The notes: generated from the letters alone by a model not told the origin. DNA of 64,000 nt from Caecibacteroides pullorum (GCF_019239235.1 NZ_JAAZTS010000002.1:246867-310866), one strand, 5' to 3'. Shown: positions 49,842 to 59,488, counted from the stretch's first letter. A program made the numbers and translations.

Positions 49842-50444
49842 TTAGGGTTTAAGTTCTTTGTTGATGCTTTCGATGTAGTCCAGCAGCTCTTTCCGTCCCA
49901 GTCGGTTCTCGGAAGAGGTGACGAAGTAGGGCGGGAGTTCTTCCCACTGTTCTTTCAGCTTTCTGAGGTAGGCCTCGACGTTGGCGCCCAGCCGTCCGCT
50001 CTTCAGCTTGTCGGCTTTGGTGAAGACGATGGAGAAGGGGATGCCGTTCTCGCCCAGCCATTCGATGAATTGCAAGTCGATGGGCTGCGGTTCCAGGCGG
50101 CTGTCGATGAGGACGAAGAGGCAGGTCATCTGCGGACGTTGCAGGATGTAGCTTTCGATGATGTTCCTGATCTGTTCCTGCCCCTTGAAGCCGCGTTTGG
50201 CATAGCCGTAGCCGGGGAGGTCGACGATGTACCAGTTTTTGTTGACGAGGAAGTGGTTGATCAGCATGGTCTTTCCGGGGGTGGCCGAGGTCATGGCCAG
50301 GCCTTTGCGGCCGGTCAGCATGTTGATCAGGCTCGACTTGCCGACGTTGGAGCGGCCGATGAAGGCGTATTCGGGCAGGTTGCCGGCGGGGCACTTGCGG
50401 ACGTCGGTGTTGCTGATGACGAATTCTGCGCTTGTTATCTCCAT
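49842..50444 (-). CDS. engB: Ribosome biogenesis GTPase EngB/YsxC
   Basis: 200 residues. G1 GRSNVGKSS (30-38), G3 DLPGYGYA, G4 TKADKLK. Family proteins help assemble the large ribosomal subunit. The frame covers the standard length. Its promoter is back to back with that of recR. Confidence 0.95.
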   Translation of the reverse strand: MEITSAEFVISNTDVRKCPAGNLPEYAFIGRSNVGKSSLINMLTGRKGLAMTSATPGKTMLINHFLVNKNWYIVDLPGYGYAKRGFKGQEQIRNIIESYILQRPQMTCLFVLIDSRLEPQPIDLQFIEWLGENGIPFSIVFTKADKLKSGRLGANVEAYLRKLKEQWEELPPYFVTSSENRLGRKELLDYIESINKELKP

Positions 50445-50475
50445 GGGTTCTATCTGAAAATTTAGTTTTATTGCC

Positions 50476-50508
50476 TTTGCAAAGGTAGCACTTATTTGCG
50501 TATCTTTG
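50476..50508. promoter_or_regulatory. Overlapping divergent promoters of engB and recR
   Basis: Rightward: TTTG (50476-50479), 21 bases, TATCTTTG (50501-50508) for recR. Leftward: TACCTTTG on the minus strand at 50480-50487 for engB. The recR -33 element directly touches the engB -7 box. Confidence 0.7.
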
Positions 50509-50536
50509 CGTCCGCATTATGAAAGTTTAGGGTTAT

Positions 50537-51154
50537 ATGAACGGACAATATCCTTCGGTTTTGCTGGAGAAGGCGGTGAGCGAGTTTGCCAAGCTGCCGG
50601 GTGTGGGACGCAAGACGGCCATGCGTCTGGTGCTTCACCTGCTGCGTCAGGACGTGGCGGCAGTCGAGGCGTTCGGCAACGCCATCATTACGCTGAAGCG
50701 CGAGGTGAAGTATTGCAAGGTGTGCCACAACATTTCCGATACGGACGTCTGCCGCATCTGTTCCAACCCACAGCGCGACGCTTCGGTGGTGTGCGTGGTG
50801 GAGAACATACGTGACGTGATGGCGGTCGAGGCCACGCAGCAGTTCCGAGGCCTGTACCACGTGCTGGGCGGAGTCATCTCGCCGATGGATGGTATCGGAC
50901 CGAGCGACTTACAGATAGACAGCCTCGTGGAGCGCGTCCGTGCAGGAGGCGTCAAGGAGGTGATTCTGGCGCTGAGCACGACGATGGAGGGCGACACAAC
51001 CAACTTTTACATCTACCGCAAGCTGGAGAAGTTTGGCGTCAAGCTGTCGGTCATCGCGCGCGGCATTTCCGTGGGCGACGAGCTGGAGTATGCCGACGAA
51101 GTGACGCTGGGGCGGAGCATCGTGAACCGCACGCCGTTCAACGGCACCCTGTGA
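50537..51154 (+). CDS. recR: Recombination mediator RecR
   Basis: 205 residues. Helix-hairpin-helix [14 protein letters not shown], zinc finger Cys60, Cys63, Cys72 and Cys75, TOPRIM domain starting [15 protein letters not shown], and the C-terminal Walker B-like part. Acts with RecF/RecO to load RecA. Full length. Confidence 0.96.
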   Translation: MNGQYPSVLLEKAVSEFAKLPGVGRKTAMRLVLHLLRQDVAAVEAFGNAIITLKREVKYCKVCHNISDTDVCRICSNPQRDASVVCVVENIRDVMAVEATQQFRGLYHVLGGVISPMDGIGPSDLQIDSLVERVRAGGVKEVILALSTTMEGDTTNFYIYRKLEKFGVKLSVIARGISVGDELEYADEVTLGRSIVNRTPFNGTL

Positions 51155-51207
51155 GGCCCTGTTCCGCCCGCCGGGCGATGATGTGAATACATTTATATAT
51201 AGGATAT

Positions 51208-51669
51208 ATGGAAGAACAAATCAAGAAGGCAGTCCGCTTTGTGCGGATGTCTTATCTCCTGTTTTGGATGGTGCCGGTCGTGTTCGTGCTCGTGGGCGAG
51301 ACGACGGACAGTTGGGTGGGGGCGTATGCCGACGACGTACGCACCACGTACTATGCCGAGACGCTGTCCATCCTGCTGGCGGCGGCCTGCGTGCCGTTGT
51401 CGCTGAAGCTGTTTGCCTGGGTGCTCTACCGCCGTATCGACCGTGCCGGCATTGCTCGGGCCTTGCAGCTCTATGTCTTCTGGAGTGGCATTCGGCTGGT
51501 GCTGCTGGCCCTGCCGCTGATGGCGGGTTTTCTGACCTACTACGGGATGTTGAGCACGACGGGTCTGCTTTGCGCCCTGATTGCCCTGACGGCTTCGCTC
51601 TTCTGCCTGCCGGGTGAGGAGCGCCTGCGCCGCGAGCTGCACATCGAGCGGGAGGAGGGCGGCTTATGA
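51208..51669 (+). CDS. Four-helix membrane protein
   Basis: 153 residues with four likely membrane helices (about 15-30, 50-70, 90-110, 115-135) and short loops; start MEEQIKKAVRFVRMSYLLFW. Overlaps the acetyltransferase gene by four bases. No family recognised; common next to recR in the group, as I recall. Confidence 0.7.
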   Translation: MEEQIKKAVRFVRMSYLLFWMVPVVFVLVGETTDSWVGAYADDVRTTYYAETLSILLAAACVPLSLKLFAWVLYRRIDRAGIARALQLYVFWSGIRLVLLALPLMAGFLTYYGMLSTTGLLCALIALTASLFCLPGEERLRRELHIEREEGGL

Positions 51670-52199
51670 GCCGGAGCTATTTCGAGGGGACGCTGGTGCG
51701 CCTCAGGCCGATGGAGCCGGAAGACCTCGACCTGCTCTACCGCATGGAGAACGACCCGGAGACGTGGGACGTGTCCAATTTCTCCGTGCCCTATTCGCGC
51801 TATGTGCTGAAGCAGTATATCGAGGATTCGCAGTGCGACATGTTTGCCGACAAGCAGCTCCGCCTGATGATTGTCCGCCGGACGGACGACGTGGTGGTGG
51901 GAACGGTGGACGTGACCGACTTTGCCCCGATGCACCGTCGCGGCGAAGTAGGTATCGCCGTACGGAAGGAGTTCCGCGGAAACGGCTATGCGGGCGAGGC
52001 CCTGACGCTGATGTGTGACTACCTGTTCCGCTTCCTTTTCGTCCACCAGCTGACGGCCCACGTAGCGGTGGACAACGAGGCCAGCCGGCGGCTGTTTGCC
52101 GGAGCGGGCTTTGTGGAATGCGGCGTATTGAAGGAGTGGTGGTTTGCCGGCGGGCGCTATCGCGACGTGGTGCTGCTGCAACGCCTGCACAAGGTTTAA
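51666..52199 (+). CDS. GNAT N-acetyltransferase, RimJ/RimL-like
   Basis: 177 residues. LRPMEPEDLDLLYRMENDPE opens the fold; GEVGIAVRKEFRGNGYAGEA has the acetyl-CoA loop (Arg/Gln-x-x-Gly-x-Gly/Ala type); VAVDNEASRRLFAGAGFVE closes it. Substrate not predictable. Stop overlaps the convergent yqgE stop. Confidence 0.88.
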   Translation: MSRSYFEGTLVRLRPMEPEDLDLLYRMENDPETWDVSNFSVPYSRYVLKQYIEDSQCDMFADKQLRLMIVRRTDDVVVGTVDVTDFAPMHRRGEVGIAVRKEFRGNGYAGEALTLMCDYLFRFLFVHQLTAHVAVDNEASRRLFAGAGFVECGVLKEWWFAGGRYRDVVLLQRLHKV

Positions 52200-52789
52200 T
52201 TCAGGGTGGGAATCTGTGGGAAGCGTGACCAGACGGCGTACTTCCCTCCCAGCTTGCTCAGCGATTTTTGCCAAAGGCCGACGGAGGCTTTCTCGTCCAT
52301 CAGCGAGGCGGTGGTCTCGCGTCCGACGATCCAGGTATTTTCTTCGATTTCCTGTTCCAGCTGTCCGCTTTCCCAGCCCGAATACCCCATGAAGAAACGG
52401 ATGGTGCCTTCGACCGAGGGTGTGCGGTTGATGTAATCGCGCACGGCGTTGAAGTCGCCGTTCACGTACAGCCCCTTCCCCACGGGGAAAGCGCCGGGGA
52501 TGCCCTCGATGGTGTGCAGGTAGAAGATGGTGTCCGCCCCGAGCGGTCCGCCCCGGTAGATGGGGATGTTTCTGCCGCCCGCAATGTCGTGGAAGATGTC
52601 GGACAGCGACAGAGGGAAAGGCTTGTTCAGCACCAGGCCCATCGTGCCCTCGCTCGTGTGGTCGATGAGCAGGACGACCGACCGTCCGAACATCTTGTCG
52701 CAGAGGAAAGGTTCGGAGATAAGCACCTTCCCGCGGACAGGTACCACGTGGTTGGTTTCGATCTTGAATATATCCGTGTAGGTTGACAT
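52196..52789 (-). CDS. YqgE/AlgH family protein
   Basis: 197 residues. GKVLISEPFLCDKMFGRSVV, then EGTMGLVLNKP and YRGGPLGADTIFYLHT are hallmark YqgE segments. Cytosolic protein of unclear role. Convergent with the GNAT gene; the two stop codons share two bases. Confidence 0.9.
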   Translation of the reverse strand: MSTYTDIFKIETNHVVPVRGKVLISEPFLCDKMFGRSVVLLIDHTSEGTMGLVLNKPFPLSLSDIFHDIAGGRNIPIYRGGPLGADTIFYLHTIEGIPGAFPVGKGLYVNGDFNAVRDYINRTPSVEGTIRFFMGYSGWESGQLEQEIEENTWIVGRETTASLMDEKASVGLWQKSLSKLGGKYAVWSRFPQIPTLN

Positions 52790-52844
52790 GCTCCTAAGTT
52801 ACAGATAATTCTTTAAATACAAAACTTCCGGCCTGTTTTTTGTC

Positions 52845-53606
52845 TCAAATTTTTCCATCGTCCACCGTGGGGGACTCCTGAGCGGGGGTGCGCTGTTTGC
52901 CCTGGTTGGCGATGACCTGGCGCATGTTGTCGGCCAGGCCGTTGTGTTCGGTGATGACGGACGTCAGCTCGTCGGTGGGGCTGACCACGGCGAGCGAGTC
53001 CAGCAGGCGGGCGATGTCGCGGTAGACGGCATCGGTGTGGAGGCGCACATCGGTGGTGTGCAGGTCGCTCAGCACGACGAGCGTTTTCATTTCGTTTGTT
53101 TTTATTTGAAATGCTTCGCTGAAGGCATGGTTGGCTTCGTCCAGTGCATCTATTTCGGGTTCCAGTCCCAAAGTGGCCACGTCTGCCGCCCAGTCTGCCG
53201 AGCGCAGCAGCTCGACCAGATGGGCATATCCGGTGGCCGAAGCATACAGTCCGCGCCTGGTCAGCCCACGGAAGGGTGAGAGGGCCGTTTGCAAGCGGCG
53301 GGCGGCTTCGCGACGACGGTCGACGGGGTTCGCCAAGTGGGCCCGCACGCTCATGAAGATGGTACCTACCAGGCGGTCGCGGCGGTAGTCGGCTTCCTTC
53401 AGGCGGTGTGTGGCCACCTGGGCCGTCGGGCGCACGACGATGCGGCTCTCCGTCTGCAAGGCCGCCGTATAGCCTTCGATGGCGGCATCCAGCGGGGCAA
53501 ATACGCCCTTCAGCAGCTCGAGCAAGTTGCGGAACATGTTGTGGAACGTGTAATGCGCGCCCAGCGAGAGCCTCGTCAGGGCAATTCTTTTCATCTTCTG
53601 TGTCAT
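52845..53606 (-). CDS. DUF6261-like protein
   Basis: 253 residues from ATG 53606, helical. Start MTQKMKRIALTRLSLGAHYT; FRGLTRRGLYASATGYAHLV in the middle. This pattern resembles DUF6261 proteins of Bacteroides; the name is from memory. No enzymatic motif. Function unknown. Confidence 0.65.
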   Translation of the reverse strand: MTQKMKRIALTRLSLGAHYTFHNMFRNLLELLKGVFAPLDAAIEGYTAALQTESRIVVRPTAQVATHRLKEADYRRDRLVGTIFMSVRAHLANPVDRRREAARRLQTALSPFRGLTRRGLYASATGYAHLVELLRSADWAADVATLGLEPEIDALDEANHAFSEAFQIKTNEMKTLVVLSDLHTTDVRLHTDAVYRDIARLLDSLAVVSPTDELTSVITEHNGLADNMRQVIANQGKQRTPAQESPTVDDGKI

Positions 53607-53695
53607 ATCGGTCGTTTTTAGGTTATTCGTCTGGTTTAAGACGCTAAAATAGGAATATTTTTTGGCAATCAACTACTTTTTCATCCTAAAATATT

Positions 53696-53863
53696 AATAC
53701 ATCGACGGAAAAATGCGCATTTTCATAGCTTCGTATAAATACATTTACGTAAAAATGTGCATTTTTATAGTTTTGTACTAATACATTAGTATAAAAACGT
53801 ACATTTTTATTGCTTCGTATGAATACATTGGTATGAAAAAGCGCCTTTTCACTACTTCGTACC
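53696..53863. repeat. Four tandem 42-bp repeats
   Basis: Copies start at 53696, 53738, 53780 and 53822, each beginning AATACAT and ending CGTA/TGTA plus one or two bases. The centre of copy 1 is the palindrome AAAATGCGCATTTT; later copies keep the A-run and T-run while changing the centre. The last copy merges with the aminotransferase terminator. Intergenic. Confidence 0.8.
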
Positions 53864-53888
53864 TCTATTTCACAGTGAAAAGGCGCTT
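53839..53888 (-). terminator. Aminotransferase terminator
   Basis: AAGCGCCTTTTCAC (53839-53852) and its perfect complement (53875-53888), followed on the minus strand by TTTC. The left arm is part of repeat copy 4. Confidence 0.7.
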
Positions 53889-53936
53889 ATTAGCTTCGAA
53901 AGACGTTGTCCGCAACCTGCCGACAGCAGTCGGCAA

Positions 53937-55256
53937 CTATCCGAGGGGATGGTTTTCGGCAAAGATGGCCATCCGCTCGTCCAGCAAGGCATACTGGTGG
54001 TCCTGGATGAACGACGTGCAGGCGCGCAAGCCCTCCTGCGAGCTGCCGGTGGTCACCAGCGATATGGCGCTGACGCCGTAGTACATCAGTTCGCGGGCCA
54101 GCTCGCCGCTCGTCATGCCCGGATAGCCGATGGTGAAGTAGAAGCCGTCGGCCACGGGCTCGCCCAGGTCGTTGTCGTAGACCAGCCGGAAGCCATGGCG
54201 CAGGAAGATTTCCTTCAGCCGGCGGGCGCGTTCGCCGTAGACGCGCACCTCGTCCAGAAAGTTGTAGCGCCCGTCGCTGGCAGCCTTCAGCATGGCGGCC
54301 AGGGCATACTGGGCCGAGTGGCTCGTGCCCGACGACAGGGCGTAGAGCACGCGGTGGATGAAGACCGTGCCGAACGTGCCCGCGCCGCCATAGCGCTGCA
54401 TCAGGCCCGGGTAGGCGCGGTGGTAGAGTTTGTCCGAGATGCAGCTCACGCCGATGCGCTGTCCGGCGTAGCTGAACGCCTTCGAGCCGGAGATGAGCAG
54501 GATGTAGTGGTCCGTGTAGCGTGCTACGGAGGGCTGGAATGGCGGCTGGAACGGGCGGCTCAGGTCCTGGCGGAAGTCCATTGCGAAGTAGGCGAGGTCT
54601 TCCAGCACGATGACGTCGTACTTTGTGGCCAGTCGGCCGATGATGCGCAGCTCCTCGTCCTTGAGGCACACCCAGCTGGGGTTGTTCGGATTGGAGTAGA
54701 TGATGGCGGAGATGTTTCCGCGGCTCAGGTAGCTTTCCAGCTTCTCCTCCAGGCGTTCGCCGCGGAAGTTGTAGACGTCGAACGTCTCATATTTCTGCCC
54801 CATCACCACCAGTTGCTGTTTCTGCACGGGGAATCCGGGGTCGATGAAGAGGATGGTGTCCTTGCGCGGGTCGCATTGGCTGCACGTCAGGAACGAGGCG
54901 AACGTCCCCTGCATCGAGCCCGTCACCGGCACACAGCCTTCGGGCGCGATGTCTACGTCGACAAACGCCTTGACGAAGCGCGATGCCTCCCGCTTCAGCT
55001 CGTCCAGGCCGTTGATGTCAGGATACAGACTGGCGATGCCGTTCCGCAGGGCTTCGATTTCGGCTTCCACGCCAACGGCCGACGGCGGCAGTCCGGGCAC
55101 GCCCATTTCCATTTTGATGAACTCGACGCCCGACTGGGCTTCAGCCTTGGCCGCGATGGCCTTCACTTCTCGGATGGTGGCTCTGCCGAAATCGGCCACC
55201 TGGAACTCATCGATCGTCCGGTCAATGATATCTCGTTCGATAGGAGTAGCTTTCAT
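53937..55256 (-). CDS. PLP-dependent class I/II aminotransferase
   Basis: 439 residues from ATG 55256. SNPNNPSW, LEDLAYFAMD and the PLP lysine in GSKAFSYAGQRIG are the family landmarks. Resembles aspartate/aromatic aminotransferase-fold enzymes; substrate unknown. The longer frame covers its promoter and was rejected. Confidence 0.88.
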   Translation of the reverse strand: MKATPIERDIIDRTIDEFQVADFGRATIREVKAIAAKAEAQSGVEFIKMEMGVPGLPPSAVGVEAEIEALRNGIASLYPDINGLDELKREASRFVKAFVDVDIAPEGCVPVTGSMQGTFASFLTCSQCDPRKDTILFIDPGFPVQKQQLVVMGQKYETFDVYNFRGERLEEKLESYLSRGNISAIIYSNPNNPSWVCLKDEELRIIGRLATKYDVIVLEDLAYFAMDFRQDLSRPFQPPFQPSVARYTDHYILLISGSKAFSYAGQRIGVSCISDKLYHRAYPGLMQRYGGAGTFGTVFIHRVLYALSSGTSHSAQYALAAMLKAASDGRYNFLDEVRVYGERARRLKEIFLRHGFRLVYDNDLGEPVADGFYFTIGYPGMTSGELARELMYYGVSAISLVTTGSSQEGLRACTSFIQDHQYALLDERMAIFAENHPLG

Positions 55257-55287
55257 GTTTTTCGTTTTTGGTATAAATTGTATATGG

Positions 55288-55295
55288 CAAAGGTA
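55288..55295 (-). promoter_or_regulatory. Aminotransferase -7 box
   Basis: TACCTTTG on the minus strand, 31 bases upstream of ATG 55256. Confidence 0.6.
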
Positions 55296-55356
55296 ATATA
55301 AAAGCGGTATATTGGCGCCCCGAACGAAAAAAAAGAAATTTTTTTTGCCCAACCTA

Positions 55357-55386
55357 TTGCAGGTTTCAAAAATAGTCGTACCTTTG
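55357..55386 (+). promoter_or_regulatory. tRNA-Asp promoter
   Basis: TTG (55357-55359), 19 bases, TACCTTTG (55379-55386). Confidence 0.7.
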
Positions 55387-55425
55387 CAACCGCAATCGAG
55401 AGAGATAGCGACGAAACAATGAAAT

Positions 55426-55500
55426 GGTGCGGTAGTTCAGCCTGGTTAGAATACATGCCTGTCACGCATGGGGTCGCGGGTTCGAGTCCCGTCCGCACCG
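55426..55500 (+). tRNA. tRNA-Asp (GTC)
   Basis: 75-nt cloverleaf. Acceptor GGTGCGG/CCGCACC with discriminator G; anticodon loop CTGTCAC gives GTC; T arm TTCGAGT. CCA not encoded. Confidence 0.95.
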
Positions 55501-55524
55501 CTCTCTGAAAGAAAAAACAATTAA

Positions 55525-55560
55525 AGAAAGCCTTGATTTTTAACAAAATCGAGGCTTTCT
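55525..55560 (+). terminator. tRNA-Asp terminator
   Basis: AGAAAGCCTTGATTTT/AAAATCGAGGCTTTCT, 16 positions with one mismatch, loop of four, followed by TCTTTTT. Confidence 0.85.
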
Positions 55561-55629
55561 TCTTTTTCCATTCATCCCTCACTTTTGAAAAAAGCTTGTT
55601 TGCGCACACAGAAAAATACGTAGAAAGGC

Positions 55630-55658
55630 TTGTAGTTCATAAATTATGCTTAAATTTG
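55630..55658 (+). promoter_or_regulatory. Promoter of rseC-rnf operon
   Basis: TTG (55630-55632), 18 bases, TAAATTTG (55651-55658), 29 bases before the rseC start. Confidence 0.7.
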
Positions 55659-55686
55659 CCGCGATTTGTAATGCTCACTTTGCAAA

Positions 55687-56109
55687 ATGGCGGATACTAT
55701 AAAACATCAAGGTATTGTGGAAAACATCAACGGTACCCATCTACAAGTGCGGATAGTTCAAACTTCTGCTTGTGCTGCATGCAGCATCAAGGGACACTGT
55801 ACCTCGGCCGACGCTAAAGAAAAACTGATCGACGTGACCTGCGAGGCTGCGGCGGAAACATATCGTCCCGGCGACCGTGTATGGGTGACGGGCCAATTGT
55901 CTATGGGCGTAATGGCCGTCCTGCTGGCTTTCGTGGTGCCTTTTCTGGTGCTGGTCGTTTCTCTTTTTGTTTTTATGGCTATTTGGAACGACGAACTCGG
56001 TGCGGCGTTGGGCGCGCTGTTTTTGCTTGTGCCTTACTATTTTATATTGTGGCTGAACAAGTCGCGTTTGGGAAAGAAATTTTCTTTTTCCATCCAACCG
56101 ATGAACTAA
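55687..56109 (+). CDS. rseC: RseC/MucC-type SoxR-reducing protein
   Basis: 140 residues. Cysteine cluster SACAACSIKGHC (about 27-38), then two membrane helices (about 76-98 and 103-120). The family occurs at the head of rnf operons and helps reduce SoxR or assemble the complex. 36 bases before rnfB. Confidence 0.85.
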   Translation: MADTIKHQGIVENINGTHLQVRIVQTSACAACSIKGHCTSADAKEKLIDVTCEAAAETYRPGDRVWVTGQLSMGVMAVLLAFVVPFLVLVVSLFVFMAIWNDELGAALGALFLLVPYYFILWLNKSRLGKKFSFSIQPMN

Positions 56110-56145
56110 CTAATAATTCAAAACAATTAATAAACAACTAACTTT

Positions 56146-57087
56146 ATGAATGTAATTCTGATTGCAGTGATTTCGTTAGGAGTGATAGCGTTGGTACTGG
56201 CTGCCATCCTGTATGTCGCTTCCAAGAAATTCGCCGTGTATGAAGATCCGCGGATTGCTCAGGTGGCTGCTGTGCTGCCCCAGGCAAACTGCGGTGGATG
56301 TGGTTACCCAGGTTGTAGCGGATTTGCCGACGCTTGCGTGAAGGCTGGTTCGCTGGAAGGTAAACTTTGTCCGGTTGGCGGACAGCCGGTCATGGCAAAG
56401 GTTGCCGATATCCTCGGTTTGGCCGCTGCCGCTTCTGAACCGATGGTGGCAGTAGTAAGATGTAATGGTACTTGTCAGAACCGTCCGCGCATCAACCAGT
56501 ATGACAGCGCGAAGAGCTGCGCCATTGCGGCTTCGCTGTATGGTGGTGAAACCGGTTGTAGCTATGGCTGTCTGGGATGTGGCGACTGCGTGTCGGCCTG
56601 CCAGTTCGGTGCCATCCGAATGAATCCCGAGACGGGGCTTCCCGAAGTGGATGAGGCCAAGTGTACGGCCTGTGGTGCGTGTGCCAAAGCTTGTCCGCGC
56701 AACATTATCGAAATTCGTCCCCAGGGCAAGAAGTCACGTCGCGTGTACGTACAGTGTGTCAACAAGGATAAAGGTGCCGTGGCACGCAAGGCTTGTACGG
56801 CTGCCTGCATCGGTTGTGGCAAGTGCGTGAAGGTATGTGCTTTCGAAGCCATTACGCTGGAGAATAACCTGGCTTACATCGATCCGAACAAGTGTAAATC
56901 TTGCCGTAAGTGCGAAGAGGTTTGTCCTCAGAACGCCATCATTGCCCTGAACTTCCCTCCGCGTAAGCCGAAGACGGAAGAAGGAGCCGCTCCGGCTGCT
57001 GCCTCGAAGACTGCTGCTCCGAAGGCAGAGGCTCCCAAAGCCGAGGCTTCAAAACAGACTCCCGAAGCCCCCAAAGCCGAAGCATAA
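56146..57087 (+). CDS. rnfB: Rnf complex subunit RnfB
   Basis: 313 residues. N-terminal membrane helix, a 4Fe-4S motif in CGGCGYPGCSGFADAC, then at least three ferredoxin-type clusters (CLGCGDCVSAC, CTACGACAKAC, CIGCGKCVKVC, CKSCRKCEEVC). The C-terminus is rich in Ala/Lys/Pro/Glu. It moves electrons inside the Na+/H+-pumping ferredoxin:NAD+ oxidoreductase. Confidence 0.95.
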   Translation: MNVILIAVISLGVIALVLAAILYVASKKFAVYEDPRIAQVAAVLPQANCGGCGYPGCSGFADACVKAGSLEGKLCPVGGQPVMAKVADILGLAAAASEPMVAVVRCNGTCQNRPRINQYDSAKSCAIAASLYGGETGCSYGCLGCGDCVSACQFGAIRMNPETGLPEVDEAKCTACGACAKACPRNIIEIRPQGKKSRRVYVQCVNKDKGAVARKACTAACIGCGKCVKVCAFEAITLENNLAYIDPNKCKSCRKCEEVCPQNAIIALNFPPRKPKTEEGAAPAAASKTAAPKAEAPKAEASKQTPEAPKAEA

Positions 57088-57125
57088 TCAACTAGAATCA
57101 TAAACGACTAAAATACAGAATTTGT

Positions 57126-58463
57126 ATGTTGAAAACATTTTCAATCGGTGGTGTTCATCCACACGAAAATAAACTTTCAGCACATCAGCCCATCATCAAG
57201 GCAGAAGTTCCTGCCAAGGCCGTCATTCTGTTGGGGCAGCACATCGGTGCTCCTGCAAAGCCGATTGTAGCCAAGGGTGATGTTGTGAAAGTAGGTACGA
57301 AGATTGCCGAACCCGGTGGCTTTGTATCAGCAGCTATTCATTCGTCTGTCAGCGGTAAAGTTGCCAAGATTGATACGATTGTCGATGCCAGCGGTTACGC
57401 TAAACCTGCCATCTTCATCGACGTGGAAGGCGACGAATGGGAAGAAAGCATTGACCGCACTGACACGCTGGTGAAGGAATGCAACCTGACTCCCGAAGAA
57501 ATTGTCAAGAAGATAGCCGATGCTGGTATTGTAGGTATGGGTGGTGCCTGCTTCCCCACTCAAGTGAAACTTTGCCCACCTCCTGCATTCAAGGCCGAAT
57601 GTGTCATCATTAATGCTGTGGAATGTGAGCCTTACCTGACGGCCGACCACCAGCTGATGCTGGAACATGCCGAAGAAATCATGGTAGGTGTGACGATCCT
57701 GATGAAAGCTGTCAAGGTGAACAAGGCATTCATTGGTATTGAAAACAACAAGCCCGACGCTATCCAGCTGATGACGAAGGTTGCTTCTTCTTATTCTGGC
57801 ATCGAGGTAGTTCCCTTGAAAGTGAAATATCCGCAGGGCGGTGAAAAGCAGTTGATCGATGCCATTATCAAGCGTCAGGTGGCTGCCGGCGCATTACCTA
57901 TTTCTACGGGTGCCGTAGTGCAGAACGTAGGTACAGCCTTCGCTGTGTATGAAGCTGTGCAGAAGAACAAACCGTTGTTCGAACGTGTCATCTCTGTAAC
58001 AGGTAAATCGCTGACGAAACCTTCCAACTTCCTGGCACGTATCGGTACGCCGATGCAGCAACTGATCGACGCTTGCGGTGGCCTGCCCGAAGATACAGGC
58101 AAGATTATCGGCGGTGGGCCGATGATGGGTAAGGCATTGGTCAATACCGATGTTCCTACCGCTAAAGGCAGTTCCGGTATCCTGATCATGAACAACAAGG
58201 AAGCCAAGCGCGGAGCCGTACAGCCTTGTATCCGTTGTGCCAAGTGTGTAGGTGCCTGTCCGATGGGATTGGAGCCTTTCCTGCTTGCCACGGTTTCGGC
58301 TCACGGCGATTTCGAACGTGTGGAAAAAGAGGACATCATGTCGTGCATCGAGTGTGGTTCGTGTCAGTTTACCTGTCCGTCCAACCGTCCGATGCTCGAC
58401 TACATCCGTTTGGGTAAAGCTAAGGTTGGCGCTATGATACGTGCCCGTCAGGCCAAGAAGTAA
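57126..58463 (+). CDS. rnfC: Rnf complex subunit RnfC
   Basis: 445 residues. N-terminal barrel-sandwich domain, NADH/FMN Rossmann part (ADAGIVGMGGACFPTQVKL) and two 4Fe-4S motifs near the end (CIRCAKCVGACPMGLEP; CIECGSCQFTCPSNRP). It is the NADH-side subunit. Confidence 0.96.
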   Translation: MLKTFSIGGVHPHENKLSAHQPIIKAEVPAKAVILLGQHIGAPAKPIVAKGDVVKVGTKIAEPGGFVSAAIHSSVSGKVAKIDTIVDASGYAKPAIFIDVEGDEWEESIDRTDTLVKECNLTPEEIVKKIADAGIVGMGGACFPTQVKLCPPPAFKAECVIINAVECEPYLTADHQLMLEHAEEIMVGVTILMKAVKVNKAFIGIENNKPDAIQLMTKVASSYSGIEVVPLKVKYPQGGEKQLIDAIIKRQVAAGALPISTGAVVQNVGTAFAVYEAVQKNKPLFERVISVTGKSLTKPSNFLARIGTPMQQLIDACGGLPEDTGKIIGGGPMMGKALVNTDVPTAKGSSGILIMNNKEAKRGAVQPCIRCAKCVGACPMGLEPFLLATVSAHGDFERVEKEDIMSCIECGSCQFTCPSNRPMLDYIRLGKAKVGAMIRARQAKK

Positions 58464-58495
58464 GAATAGTTAAAGAATAGAATTCAAGAAGATTT

Positions 58496-59488
58496 ATGAA
58501 TAAATTAATTGTATCCCTTTCGCCCCACGTTCACGGAGGTGACAGCGTGAAGAAGAATATGTACGGCGTGCTCATCGCACTGCTTCCAGCCTTCCTCGTG
58601 TCCCTCTACTTTTTTGGAGTGGGTGCTTTGATTGTGACTCTGACTTCCGTATTGGCTTGTGTGTTCTTCGAGTGGGCCATCGGTAAGTTCATCATGAAGA
58701 AAGAAACAACGACCGTTTGTGACGGTTCGGCTATTATCACAGGTGTGTTACTGGCCTTCAACCTGCCTTCTAACCTGCCTGTTTGGATTATTATCATTGG
58801 TGCCTTGTTCGCCATCGGTGTCGGCAAGATGTCGTTCGGCGGTTTGGGCTGCAATCCCTTTAACCCTGCTTTGGTAGGACGTGTATTTCTGTTGCTGTCA
58901 TTTCCTGTGCAGATGACGAGCTGGCCGGCTGTGGGGCAGTTGACTGCCTATACGGATGCCGTGACTACCGCCACTCCGCTGGCTATTATGAAAGGTGTGG
59001 CCAACGGCGCTCCCGGCTTTTCCATGGATCAGCTTCCCGGTGCTTTGGACTTGTTCTTTGGCAACAATCCCGGATGTATCGGTGAGGTAAGTGCCGTGGC
59101 TCTGTTGCTGGGGCTGGTGTACATGCTTTGGAAGAAAATCATCACTTGGCACATTCCCGTGTCCATCTTGGTGACCGTGTTTTTATTCACCACCATCATG
59201 CACTATGTGGATCCTGCCAGATATGCTGATGGCCTTACTCATTTGCTTTCCGGTGGTCTGATGCTGGGTGCCGTGTTTATGGCGACTGATTATGTGACAT
59301 CTCCGATGAACCATAGAGGAATGCTGATCTATGGTGTCTGCATCGGCTTGCTGACGGTGGTCATTCGTTTGTTCGGTGCCTATCCCGAAGGTATGTCGTT
59401 CGCCATTCTCATCATGAACGCGTTCACTCCGTTGATTAATACCTATGTCAAACCAAAACGCTTCGGGGAGGTAGCTAAGAAAAAATGA
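58496..59488 (+). CDS. rnfD: Rnf complex subunit RnfD
   Basis: 330 residues with about nine membrane helices. The covalent FMN threonine lies in AVTTATPLAIMKG. Overlaps the rnfG start by four bases. Ion-translocating core. Confidence 0.95.
   Translation: MNKLIVSLSPHVHGGDSVKKNMYGVLIALLPAFLVSLYFFGVGALIVTLTSVLACVFFEWAIGKFIMKKETTTVCDGSAIITGVLLAFNLPSNLPVWIIIIGALFAIGVGKMSFGGLGCNPFNPALVGRVFLLLSFPVQMTSWPAVGQLTAYTDAVTTATPLAIMKGVANGAPGFSMDQLPGALDLFFGNNPGCIGEVSAVALLLGLVYMLWKKIITWHIPVSILVTVFLFTTIMHYVDPARYADGLTHLLSGGLMLGAVFMATDYVTSPMNHRGMLIYGVCIGLLTVVIRLFGAYPEGMSFAILIMNAFTPLINTYVKPKRFGEVAKKK

Noticed and set aside
53696..53863. CRISPR array.
   Set aside because: The four units are contiguous with no spacers and diverge from each other; no cas gene is near.
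53949..55301. Rightward frame of 450 codons opposite the aminotransferase.
   Set aside because: Antisense shadow of a gene with clear PLP-enzyme motifs.
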